A stretch of 64,000 nucleotides of DNA from NCBI RefSeq assembly GCF_002265435.1, contig NZ_NOKQ01000220.1, positions 248,001 to 312,000 on the forward strand, read 5' to 3'. Each line of letters begins with the position of its first letter. Positions within the stretch are counted from its first letter, which is position 1. Source of the DNA: Tetzosporium hominis. Its GTDB lineage: Bacteria > Bacillota > Bacilli > Bacillales_A > Planococcaceae. Shown here in pieces: positions 56,986 through 64,000 of the stretch. The notes beneath the pieces were generated by a model that ran no database searches, had not been told where the DNA came from, and saw nothing but the letters and a program-made list of their open reading frames with translations. The translations under genes were made by a program, and so were the position numbers.

Positions 56986-57055
56986 CCCTTTCTAGCAAAG
57001 CCCTTGAGACACTAAAGCTCTTTCTAGTAAGCCCCTAACACACCAAAGTCCTTAA
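56986..57055 (+). repeat. CTAG-centred repeat beside array R5
   Basis: CTTTCTAG recurs at 56988 and 57020 (32 bases apart), each followed by AAG-CCC and CTAAAG/CCAAAG-type blocks, like the CTTTCTAG pair at 32996-33038. The gap 56903-57057 holds no gene. Confidence 0.6.
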
Positions 57056-57057
57056 GA

Positions 57058-57092
57058 CACAAAAAACCGATCCGCCCCAAGGCGAATCGGCC
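57058..57092 (-). terminator. Terminator of the acyltransferase gene
   Basis: On the minus strand CCGATTCGCC pairs with GGCGGATCGG around TTGG, followed by T6. Confidence 0.92.
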
Positions 57093-57116
57093 ATCATTTC
57101 TCTTCAATTAACTAAC

Positions 57117-58253
57117 TCAGGCCTTCTTCACACGGCCCTTCCAGCCCCACACTTTGTTCCCCTTACCAAAGATGATCCAACTCGCCGGCACAAAATCATA
57201 CACGAGACGAACAATCAGCCAGCTACCGAAGAACACGACGAAGAACGTCAGCACTTGCCAGCCATGGAACACAAGTGGCGCTCCACCTGGCAACCATTCG
57301 CGCATCCAGTACAGCAAGTAAGGGTGAATCAAGTAGATTCCGAATGACACGGCACCGATTTCTACAAGAGTCGCTTTAAATCGAGGCACATTAAAGCGCT
57401 TGATCGCATGCGCCACAATAAAGATCAAGAATCCAGCAGTCAAAGCCATCGTACTCCACGTCAGCTCATGGACCCACGAAGGATAAAACTTCATGCCTGT
57501 CCGCGCCATCACCGTCACATAATAGTAGGAGACCGTCATCACGAGATACAAAGCCACAACGCTGATCAACACACCACGGCTGCGTCGCGCATCTTTCAAC
57601 CAAGCCACAAACGACTCATAATACACTCCGAGGAACGCCCCCATAAAGTAGAACATGAAGTACGAAAGAGACACCGAGCCCTTCTCATCCACCTGGAAAT
57701 AATGAGTGTTTGCCAGTACCCACACCCACTGAATCACAATCCCAAGAGGCAGCGCCCACTTGCGAAGCCATTCAAATCGTTTGAACAGATACAAGAAAAT
57801 CGGGAACATCAGATAGAACTGCACACTGACATATACAAAATACAAATGCGTGTAAGCATTCCCCGACAACAACTCATCAGTGAACTTCGCAATGATTTCC
57901 GGCCATGTTAGTTGAAATCCATTGATGTCATAGCGAAGTGCAAAGTAGAAAATAGAGAACACAATGTACGGAACTAAGATGTACAACAAGCGGTTCTTAT
58001 AAAAGCTTGTGAACAGCTTCGTCGTAAACTCCCGAGGATAGTACGTATAGAATAAGATGAAACTGCTCAGAAAGATGAACGTTGACGTCCCAATCTTTCC
58101 AGCTATATTTAAAATACTATAACCTGTATAAGGAAGCGAGAAGGGAGCGGAAGCACCCATACCTGTAGACGTCGAATGCACAAACAACACAGCAAACAGT
58201 GCGAGTGCTCGAGCCCACTGGACCTCGCTTAAAAAAGGTCGTTTCAATTGCAT
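57117..58253 (-). CDS. Acyltransferase 3 family membrane protein
   Basis: A 378-residue protein with about ten membrane helices. The N-terminus has the family pattern WARALALFAVLFVHSTSTG, with the conserved histidine of the first helix, then FIFLSSFILFYTYYP and FYKNRLLYILVPYIVFS. Such enzymes O-acetylate extracellular polysaccharides or peptidoglycan. Lying between the csaB operon and an SLH protein, it may modify the secondary cell-wall polymer; that is inference. The ATG at 58253 has only a weak ribosome site (CTGGTGACT). Confidence 0.87.
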   Translation of the reverse strand: MQLKRPFLSEVQWARALALFAVLFVHSTSTGMGASAPFSLPYTGYSILNIAGKIGTSTFIFLSSFILFYTYYPREFTTKLFTSFYKNRLLYILVPYIVFSIFYFALRYDINGFQLTWPEIIAKFTDELLSGNAYTHLYFVYVSVQFYLMFPIFLYLFKRFEWLRKWALPLGIVIQWVWVLANTHYFQVDEKGSVSLSYFMFYFMGAFLGVYYESFVAWLKDARRSRGVLISVVALYLVMTVSYYYVTVMARTGMKFYPSWVHELTWSTMALTAGFLIFIVAHAIKRFNVPRFKATLVEIGAVSFGIYLIHPYLLYWMREWLPGGAPLVFHGWQVLTFFVVFFGSWLIVRLVYDFVPASWIIFGKGNKVWGWKGRVKKA

Positions 58254-58400
58254 ACCAAGTCACCAGTCTTTCTTAGAATAGCTCTAGTTTAGCAGATTCC
58301 ACGCACCCTTCGCAAAGACCGCCAAAATCCCTAGAAAAGTGTAAAGCTCTCATAAATTTTATAAAGGATTTGTTAAGTTGGTAATTTTCTGAATAGAATG

Positions 58401-58429
58401 TTGTCGACAGATTAAAAGATTGCTATACT
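58401..58429 (+). promoter_or_regulatory. Promoter of the SLH 5'-nucleotidase
   Basis: TTGTCG (58401-58406), a 17-base spacer and an extended -10 TGcTATACT (58421-58429). The predicted leader is about 80 bases. Confidence 0.7.
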
Positions 58430-58516
58430 TATTTGTGCATGATTGCGCTTACATCCCAGTTCTTTTCTCATACATAATTCAAGCGCAGTCAAAAAAACTC
58501 ACAAGGATGGTGTCGA

Positions 58517-60724
58517 ATGAAAAGCTACAAAATGATCAAGGCAAGTGTTGCCACAGCATTAGCTGTTGGTGTCATCGGTGTCAACGCTCCATTTGCAACT
58601 GAAGCAGCTGTCGGCGATTTCTCACTGACAATTCTTCACACGAACGACACGCACGCAGCTCTTAAAGATGCACCAAAACGTGCTACTCTCGTTCAAGAAT
58701 TACGTGCTGAAGCAGGGAACGAAAACAGCCTACTTCTAGATGCTGGAGACGTGTTCTCAGGATCCCTTTACTTCAACGAGTTCGGTGGTCAAGCGGACTT
58801 AGAGCTTATGAACTACATGGGCTACGATGCAATGACTTTCGGGAACCACGAATTTGATCTAGGTTTATCTGAAGACGGGCACCAAGCACTTGCTGATTTC
58901 GTGGCAGGCGCTGACTTCCCATTCGTTTCTGCGAACGTAGACTTCTCTGGAGATGCGAAGTTTGACGGTCTTCAAAACGACACATACACAGATATGGCAG
59001 AAGACGGCCAGATCTACAACGGGATGATCAAAGAAATCAACGGCGAAAAAGTCGGGATCTTCGGTCTAACAACTGAAGAGACAATCAACATCTCAAGCAC
59101 AGAAGCTGTTGACATCACAGATTACATCGCAGCTGCAGAAGAAGCAGTAGCAGCGTTTGAAACTGCTGGCGTTAACAAAATCGTTGCCGTAACACACCTT
59201 GGTTACAATGACTCTGCTGTTTGGGACAACGATATCTTACTTGCTCAGTCTGTAGCGGGAATTGACGTAGTCGTTGGCGGTCACAGTCACACAGCTTTAA
59301 TGCCACCAACTATGCTGACAAATGAAGAATCTGGTGACCCAGTAGTCATCGTTCAAGCAGGTTCGAACGGTTCATTACTTGGTGAATTAGACGTAACATT
59401 TGATGACATGGGTGTCATCACATCTCATGTTGGCGAACACCACAAAGTTGCAGATGCAGTAGCAGACCCAGCAGCTGTTGAAATCCTTGCTCCTTACAAA
59501 GAAATCGTTGATGCTAAAGGTGCTGAGTCAATCGGTGCTTACGCAGAAGTCTTCTTAAACGGTACTCGTGATATGGGTGGCGTACGTACATCTGAAACAA
59601 ACCTTGGTAACTTAATTGTTGACGGAATGCTTTCAAAAGCTCAAGAAATCGATCCAGAAACAGTGATCGCTGTACAAAACGGCGGAGGTATCCGTAGCTC
59701 TATCGACGTTGGCGACATCACTTATGGTGAAGTTCTTTCTGTAATGCCTTTCGGAAACTCATTAGCAATCATGGACTTAACGGGTGCTGAACTACTTGCA
59801 GCTCTTGAAGTGTCTGTAAGCAGCTACCCATCTGAATTAGGTTCATTCCTACATGTATCAGGTCTTGAGTTCGTATTCGATCCTTCAAAACCAGTAGGCG
59901 AGCGCGTTGTCGATGCGAACGTTGTAACTGAAGACGGACGTCTACCAATCTCTGAAGACGAAAACTACAAAGTAGCAACGAACACATACATCGCAACTGG
60001 TAAAGATGGATTCACATCTTTCGGTGAGGCGTATGCAGATGGTCGCGTTTCTGAGCCAGGATTCGTAGATTACGAAATGTTCATTGACTATGTAACATCA
60101 CTTGATATGGTTTGGCCATTAATGGAAGGCCGCATCACAACTGTTCTTCCATACGGTGACGTGAACCTTCTTGACTGGGAATACCCATACGTGAACGACT
60201 TGTTCTCACGTAACGTCATGACAGGTACGACTACAAACACATTCTCACCAGACAACACATTGCCACGTTGGCAGTTAGCGTCTATGATGGTTCGTCTACT
60301 TGACCTTCCAACAGAAGAAATCGCTGAAGAAGATAAAGCACCATTCACAGATATCGCAGACCTTCCAGTAGCTCGTCAAAACGAGATCCATGCACTATAT
60401 GCAGCTGGTCTGATCAACGGTACTACTGAAACAACGTTCAGCCCACGTGCATTCATCAAGCGTTCTCACTTCGCATTGATGGTGAACAACGTATTTACAA
60501 CGGGTTACTTTGCTCCTGCGGATGACCATGTTGAGTATCCATTCTCTGACGTGAGCCACTTACCAGAAGTAGAGCTTGACGCTATCTGGAACATGTATGA
60601 AAACGGAATCATCTCTGGATATCCGAACGGTACATTCAAACCAGGTGCTACAACAACTCGTGCGGAAGCAGCTCGCATCATCTCGATGTTTGCTCCTTAC
60701 GTAAAATACTACGAAGCAAAATAA
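58517..60724 (+). CDS. 5'-nucleotidase/2',3'-cyclic phosphodiesterase with SLH domains
   Basis: A 735-residue surface enzyme: signal peptide 1-31, calcineurin-like metallophosphatase domain about 35-285 with ILHTNDTHAAL, DAGDVFSGS, FGNHEFDLG, VTHLGYN and GGHSHT metal motifs, the 5'-nucleotidase C-terminal domain about 330-530 (NGGGIRSSIDVGDITYGEV, PFGNSL), and three SLH repeats from about 555 to the end. It resembles UshA/YfkN and would release phosphate and nucleosides from extracellular nucleotides while bound to the wall polymer. All expected metal ligands are present. The ATG follows CAAGGATGGTG. Confidence 0.95.
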   Translation: MKSYKMIKASVATALAVGVIGVNAPFATEAAVGDFSLTILHTNDTHAALKDAPKRATLVQELRAEAGNENSLLLDAGDVFSGSLYFNEFGGQADLELMNYMGYDAMTFGNHEFDLGLSEDGHQALADFVAGADFPFVSANVDFSGDAKFDGLQNDTYTDMAEDGQIYNGMIKEINGEKVGIFGLTTEETINISSTEAVDITDYIAAAEEAVAAFETAGVNKIVAVTHLGYNDSAVWDNDILLAQSVAGIDVVVGGHSHTALMPPTMLTNEESGDPVVIVQAGSNGSLLGELDVTFDDMGVITSHVGEHHKVADAVADPAAVEILAPYKEIVDAKGAESIGAYAEVFLNGTRDMGGVRTSETNLGNLIVDGMLSKAQEIDPETVIAVQNGGGIRSSIDVGDITYGEVLSVMPFGNSLAIMDLTGAELLAALEVSVSSYPSELGSFLHVSGLEFVFDPSKPVGERVVDANVVTEDGRLPISEDENYKVATNTYIATGKDGFTSFGEAYADGRVSEPGFVDYEMFIDYVTSLDMVWPLMEGRITTVLPYGDVNLLDWEYPYVNDLFSRNVMTGTTTNTFSPDNTLPRWQLASMMVRLLDLPTEEIAEEDKAPFTDIADLPVARQNEIHALYAAGLINGTTETTFSPRAFIKRSHFALMVNNVFTTGYFAPADDHVEYPFSDVSHLPEVELDAIWNMYENGIISGYPNGTFKPGATTTRAEAARIISMFAPYVKYYEAK

Positions 60725-60742
60725 TCTCTGATTCGTGAGAAG

Positions 60743-60777
60743 AACCCCTTTGCCCACCTGCGGCGAAGGGGTTTTCT
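60743..60777 (+). terminator. Intrinsic terminator after the 5'-nucleotidase
   Basis: AACCCCTT pairs with AAGGGGTT around a longer loop that contains a second short CGC/GCG pairing, followed by TTTTC. Confidence 0.82.
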
Positions 60778-60794
60778 GTTGGAGGTGGAGTAAG

Positions 60795-60915
60795 GGCGAG
60801 CGGGCGTTCATGTGCAAGGTGAGGGTGTTTGTTCTGCAAGGAAGGACTTTTCTTGTGCATCAAACTCTGTTTCATCTGCATTAGGCTCGTTTTCTTCTCC
60901 ATCACCCCAGAAAAA
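60795..60915 (+). repeat. 21-bp tandem array R6 (TGCA core)
   Basis: TGCAAGG/TGCATC-type units start at 60813, 60835, 60856, 60877 and 60898, spacing 22, 21, 21 and 21. On the other strand each unit reads ATGCAnAwGAAA. It lies between the 5'-nucleotidase terminator and the promoter of the next gene. Confidence 0.75.
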
Positions 60916-60983
60916 TCCTACTACCAACTATAGACTCACCCAACAATTGCCTCCCTTCGCGCCTCATAAATTAGGGTCTCCTA

Positions 60984-60992
60984 TGCTATAAT
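60984..60992 (+). promoter_or_regulatory. Extended -10 promoter of the HtrA-like protease
   Basis: TGcTATAAT, 76 bases before the start codon; no convincing -35. Confidence 0.6.
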
Positions 60993-61067
60993 GAGTGTCA
61001 TACTGAAACATTTTACGTCCACGTGACGTCCAATAAACTAATGACACCAGATAAAGGAGACCGTCCC

Positions 61068-62375
61068 ATGACCCGACGCCGCACCCAGCGAAAGAAACGC
61101 TTCGCAAAACGTTTCATTCCGTTACTGATCTTGCCACTCGTCCTCGTCATCGGCTACTTACTCGTGCAGTCGTTCTTGCTGCCCGACCAACAAGTCGAAA
61201 ACGAAATCGTCGCCCCGACACCTGAACAACCAATTGAAGAAACCGACGATACCGAAGTCGAGGAGCCTGAGCAGACCGAGGAAGAATCCTCGGAACCTGT
61301 AGCGCAGGAGCCTGCGGAGGAAGAAGAGACGGAGTATGAGTCGGTCACAGAAGTAGAAGTCGTCGTCGACACCGAAAAAGCAAACGAGACAGAAAAAGAG
61401 AACGAAGCCTCTCTAGTTCTTGCAAATGCAACAGCCGCTGTCTACACGCTCTACTCAGCAGAAGCCCAAGGGTCTGCTTTCCTGTACAACACAAAAGGTG
61501 ACCTTGTGACGAATGCACACGTCGTCCAAGACTCCAAAGAAATCAGCGTCGTCAACTCAAACGGACAAACCTTCACAGGCTACGTCATCGGCAAATCGCA
61601 ATCCGTCGACTTCGCCGTAGTTCGAGTCCCGCAACTAGCTGGAAAAGAACCACTCAAAATGGCATCTGCCATGGCTGCTGTAGGAGACGCTGTCACAGCT
61701 ATCGGAAGTCCCCGCAACAAGCCGAACGTCGCAACGACCGGTGAAATCACAGCGACCAACGTCACCATCGACAACGGCTATCTGTACGACCAGCTCTACG
61801 AAATGAACGCTCAAATCGAACCGGGCTCAAGTGGAGGCCCGCTGTTTTCTAATAAGACAGGAGCCGTCATTGGCATCAACTCGATTGTGCAAACAGAGAA
61901 CCCAGCCATCGGCTATGCAATGCCGATCCATCTCGTAATGGGTCTGGCTGCACAGTATATCTCAGAAGCAGACGCTAAAGGCGAGGATGCCTTCAAGCCA
62001 GAAGAGCCAGTCGTCGAACCGATTCCGTTCACTGAAGAGTACTTGACGCAGTATGTCTACGATTTCAACCAATCGTTGTTTTACTATTTAACAGACGAAA
62101 CGTTGACGTATTACAACTACTTCTTCCAGTCACAAGAAGTAGCGGACTCGATCGTCCCAGCATACCGTGCGGACATCATGAGCAAAGTGACTACACTCGA
62201 CTACCGCTCACCAGTCATTCAGTCGATCGATATCGGAGACACGAGCAGCACAGTGGTCTTTGACATCATCGTAGCGGACACATCCACAGAAGAACCAACA
62301 CTTTATCAGCGGACATTCACGATGGAAGTCGTCATCGACGAGTTCGGCGATTACCGTATCAGCACACTACAATAA
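61068..62375 (+). CDS. Membrane-anchored trypsin-like (HtrA-type) serine protease
   Basis: A 435-residue protein: basic cytoplasmic N-terminus, one membrane helix at about 17-37, a strongly acidic linker (about 45-115), an S1C protease domain at about 118-310 and a C-terminal domain of about 120 residues with no match I can name. The triad is H151 (LVTNAHVV), D181 (SVDFAVVRV) and S255 (EPGSSGGPLF). There is no PDZ domain, unlike classical HtrA. The ATG at 61068 follows AAAGGAGA; the frame from 61023 adds 15 residues before that site. It probably degrades or senses misfolded exported proteins. Confidence 0.9.
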   Translation: MTRRRTQRKKRFAKRFIPLLILPLVLVIGYLLVQSFLLPDQQVENEIVAPTPEQPIEETDDTEVEEPEQTEEESSEPVAQEPAEEEETEYESVTEVEVVVDTEKANETEKENEASLVLANATAAVYTLYSAEAQGSAFLYNTKGDLVTNAHVVQDSKEISVVNSNGQTFTGYVIGKSQSVDFAVVRVPQLAGKEPLKMASAMAAVGDAVTAIGSPRNKPNVATTGEITATNVTIDNGYLYDQLYEMNAQIEPGSSGGPLFSNKTGAVIGINSIVQTENPAIGYAMPIHLVMGLAAQYISEADAKGEDAFKPEEPVVEPIPFTEEYLTQYVYDFNQSLFYYLTDETLTYYNYFFQSQEVADSIVPAYRADIMSKVTTLDYRSPVIQSIDIGDTSSTVVFDIIVADTSTEEPTLYQRTFTMEVVIDEFGDYRISTLQ

Positions 62376-62387
62376 TCTCAACATTTT

Positions 62388-62415
62388 GGAGCCCGCACCT
62401 GCGGGTTCTTTTTCT
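62388..62415 (+). terminator. Intrinsic terminator after the HtrA-like protease
   Basis: GAGCCCGC pairs with GCGGGTTC around ACCT, followed by T5. Confidence 0.88.
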
Positions 62416-62481
62416 TTGCTCTTTTATGAGTTCCTAGGGACTCAAGCTAACCCTGGTACCTTACATTTGAATCCTGCCTGA

Positions 62482-62591
62482 CTTGGTGCTGTTTCCAGAA
62501 GGGCCGTGCCGAATCTTCCCAATCGCTTCACGGGTGAAGCGACACGGGTGATATCCGGCATCGACCTGATCCTTCGGGAAACAGCACCAAG
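62482..62591 (+). repeat. 110-bp element with long inverted ends
   Basis: CTTGGTGCTGTTTCC-A-GAAGG (62482-62502) is complementary to CCTTC-G-GGAAACAGCACCAAG (62571-62591), 20 of 21 positions. Inside are TGCCG/CGGCA (62507-62511 and 62556-62560) and a perfect 8-bp hairpin TCGCTTCA/TGAAGCGA (62523-62542). It could be a MITE-like element or a structured RNA. No second copy was noticed in the window. Confidence 0.7.
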
Positions 62592-62765
62592 ATCTACGGC
62601 ACGCTTCTTCGTAATCTAGTAAGGTGAAATCTTAAATTTTCAGTAGATTATGAAGCCAATAGCTAAGTGATTTTAAAAGGCCAAATCTATTCTTCTCTCA
62701 TTTGTAAACGTAATTGAATTTATTAGAACGAAAGAGGGTGAAGGAAAAGATACGCGTTCCGTGGT

Positions 62766-62835
62766 ATCAGAGTGGTTTGAAGAACCCGCAGCGGAGGCCA
62801 AAGCGCAAGCTTTGGTATGCCGCGAGGATTCTGAT
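62766..62835 (+). other. Imperfect long hairpin of unknown role
   Basis: ATCAG (62766-62770) and CTGAT (62831-62835) close a stem that continues imperfectly through AGAACCCGCAGCGG and CCGCGAGGATTCT to a tight CCAAAGC-GCAA-GCTTTGG hairpin (62798-62815). The surrounding region 62600-63069 has short overlapping frames but no convincing gene. Confidence 0.5.
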
Positions 62836-63069
62836 GGCCGCTCCCACAGATAAGCGTGTCTTTTCCAAGCGCTCTCAGAATGCCATTTCCAAGAGGGCAT
62901 ATAATTAAGTCAGGCACGATTCAAGCATTGAAGATGCTAAGAAATACAGTAAATTCGACACCAAATCCCAAGAAAATACATAACTGGTTGGCGCCAAAAA
63001 ATCTTATTGCGTCTCCATTGTCAGAAATCTATAATGAAACCATCGATGTTACGAAAGTGAGGGAATTGA

Positions 63070-64000
63070 GTGAGAAAAAGCAGGTACGCAGTCCTGGGCA
63101 GCGCAGCCCTAGCCATGATGCTCTACGCACAAGAAGCAGAAGCTAGCACCTACCAGGTCCAACCCGGTGACTCACTGTGGAAAGTAGCCAATGCCCACAA
63201 AGTCACAGTCGATCAAATCGTTCAGTGGAACAACTTAACGAGCACTGTGATCTATCCGCAGCAAACGCTAAAAGTCGCAAACACGACTACAACAACGCCA
63301 AAACCAGCAACTAAACCTTCGACACCGGCACCGATCACGTCAGCAACGACTTACACAGTCCAGTCAGGTGACTCCCTTTCTAAAATTGGAGCAAAGCATA
63401 AAGTATCTGTGGCCGATTTGAAAAAGTGGAACAACTTAAAATCGGATTTGATCTTTGTTGGACAAAAACTGACCATCAACGGAACTGCTGCAACACCTGC
63501 ACAACCGACGCAACCGGCTCAGCCAACACAACCAACACAGCCAGCTCCAGCGACAACAACAACATATACAGTAGTGTCAGGAGACTCGCTCTCAAAGATT
63601 GGTAGTAAGTTCAAAGTGTCTGTGGCGGACATCAAAAAGTGGAACAACTTGAAGTCTGACTTGATTTTTGTCGGTCAAAAGCTTAAGATCAACGGGACAC
63701 AAGCGACACCAAGCCAGCCATCGCAACCAACACAACCGACGCAACCAACCCAGCCAGCTCCCGCAACAACGACTACATATACAGTAGTTTCCGGAGACTC
63801 GCTGTCGAAGATTGCCGTGAAGTTCAAGACCACTGTTGCGAAAATCAAAGAGTGGAACAAGCTCACTTCTGACGTCATCTTTATCGGACAGAAACTTACA
63901 ATAGGTGGTGCATCGGCAGCACCAACTCAACCAGTCGCAAACCCGTCACCGACAAAACCACCAGAGCCAGCCAAACCACCAGTGGACGCAGCACAAGCTG
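63070..64000 (+). CDS. Secreted protein with at least four LysM domains (truncated by window end)
   Basis: The frame starts at GTG 63070, about 8 bases after GTGAGGGA, and stays open to the window end (310 codons). A signal peptide (KSRYAVLGSAALAMMLYA, cleavage after AEA) is followed by LysM domains at about residues 27-70, 94-140, 165-208 and 236-280, each with an (S/P)GDSL core and an xxWNxL segment. The linkers are rich in Thr, Pro and Gln (TQPAQPTQPTQPA). The later LysM copies are close to identical, suggesting recent duplication. LysM binds GlcNAc in peptidoglycan; a catalytic domain (NlpC/P60, 3D or amidase) may follow beyond the window, so the enzyme class is unknown. Confidence 0.88.
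   Translation, partial: MRKSRYAVLGSAALAMMLYAQEAEASTYQVQPGDSLWKVANAHKVTVDQIVQWNNLTSTVIYPQQTLKVANTTTTTPKPATKPSTPAPITSATTYTVQSGDSLSKIGAKHKVSVADLKKWNNLKSDLIFVGQKLTINGTAATPAQPTQPAQPTQPTQPAPATTTTYTVVSGDSLSKIGSKFKVSVADIKKWNNLKSDLIFVGQKLKINGTQATPSQPSQPTQPTQPTQPAPATTTTYTVVSGDSLSKIAVKFKTTVAKIKEWNKLTSDVIFIGQKLTIGGASAAPTQPVANPSPTKPPEPAKPPVDAAQA

Noticed and set aside
62714-63146. Short overlapping frames on both strands between the HtrA-like and LysM genes
   Set aside because: They follow the hairpin sequence, lack convincing ribosome sites and overlap one another; the plus-strand frame at 62856 runs out of frame into the LysM gene start.

Overview
The window reads as chromosome of a low-to-moderate-GC Gram-positive bacterium of the order Bacillales. 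The gene order follows the Bacillus subtilis ywl/upp/atp/murA/mbl/fabZ/ssbB/ywqAB region closely: strong Shine-Dalgarno sites, many GTG/TTG starts, sigma-A promoters often with an extended -10, and U-tailed terminators. Surface proteins with S-layer-homology (SLH) domains plus a csaB-type pyruvyltransferase, and only decayed remnants of spoIID and spoIIQ, suggest a non-sporulating member of the Planococcaceae/Caryophanaceae. The family assignment is inference; no marker gene here fixes the species.

Layout. 1-7 kb: end of a ywlE-type phosphatase, rpiB, ywlG, glyA, a PAS-GAF-GGDEF(degenerate)-EAL protein, upp and wecB (mnaA). 7.2-14.3 kb: complete F1Fo ATP synthase operon atpIBEFHAGDC behind a promoter with a Rex/FNR-like palindrome. 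14.7-21.8 kb: NERD protein, ywzB, murA, spoIID and spoIIQ pseudogenes, mbl, a small membrane protein, fabZ, a frameshifted small ORF, ywpF and ssbB. 21.9-26.6 kb (minus): SNF2 helicase/SWIM pair ywqAB and an XRE regulator. 26.8-33 kb: small proteins, a YknW/YknX-like membrane pair, yhdT-panF and an EamA transporter. 33-36 kb: a secreted repeat protein and sigI-rsgI, with matching SigI-type promoters. 36.5-42 kb: argCJBD and an old-yellow-enzyme reductase. 42.5-60.7 kb: a surface and cell-wall island with yocH, SLH-NlpC/P60, SLH-subtilase, SLH-amidase, SLH-glucosaminidase, a tagA/flippase/DUF5693/csaB operon, an acyltransferase and an SLH 5'-nucleotidase. 61-64 kb: a membrane-anchored HtrA-like protease and a four-LysM protein cut by the window end.

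How it fits together. WecB makes UDP-ManNAc, and the tagA-flippase-DUF5693-csaB operon probably builds and pyruvylates the secondary cell-wall polymer to which SLH domains bind. The neighbouring SLH enzymes are then its clients. Two of the wall hydrolases (yocH and the NlpC/P60-SLH protein) carry sequence-perfect WalR boxes, so wall remodelling is probably under WalRK control.

Most unusual signal. At least six intergenic regions, plus one degenerate case, hold short tandem arrays. Each array has its own unrelated unit sequence, yet the period is essentially always 21 bp (about two DNA helical turns). They lie in gaps after terminators, several beside a second repeat family (a long-hairpin element ending in a TTAGATGTGGA motif) and CTAG-centred palindromes. 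There are also two 129-bp copies of an element with 13-bp perfect terminal inverted repeats. I know of no description of the same-period, different-sequence arrays.
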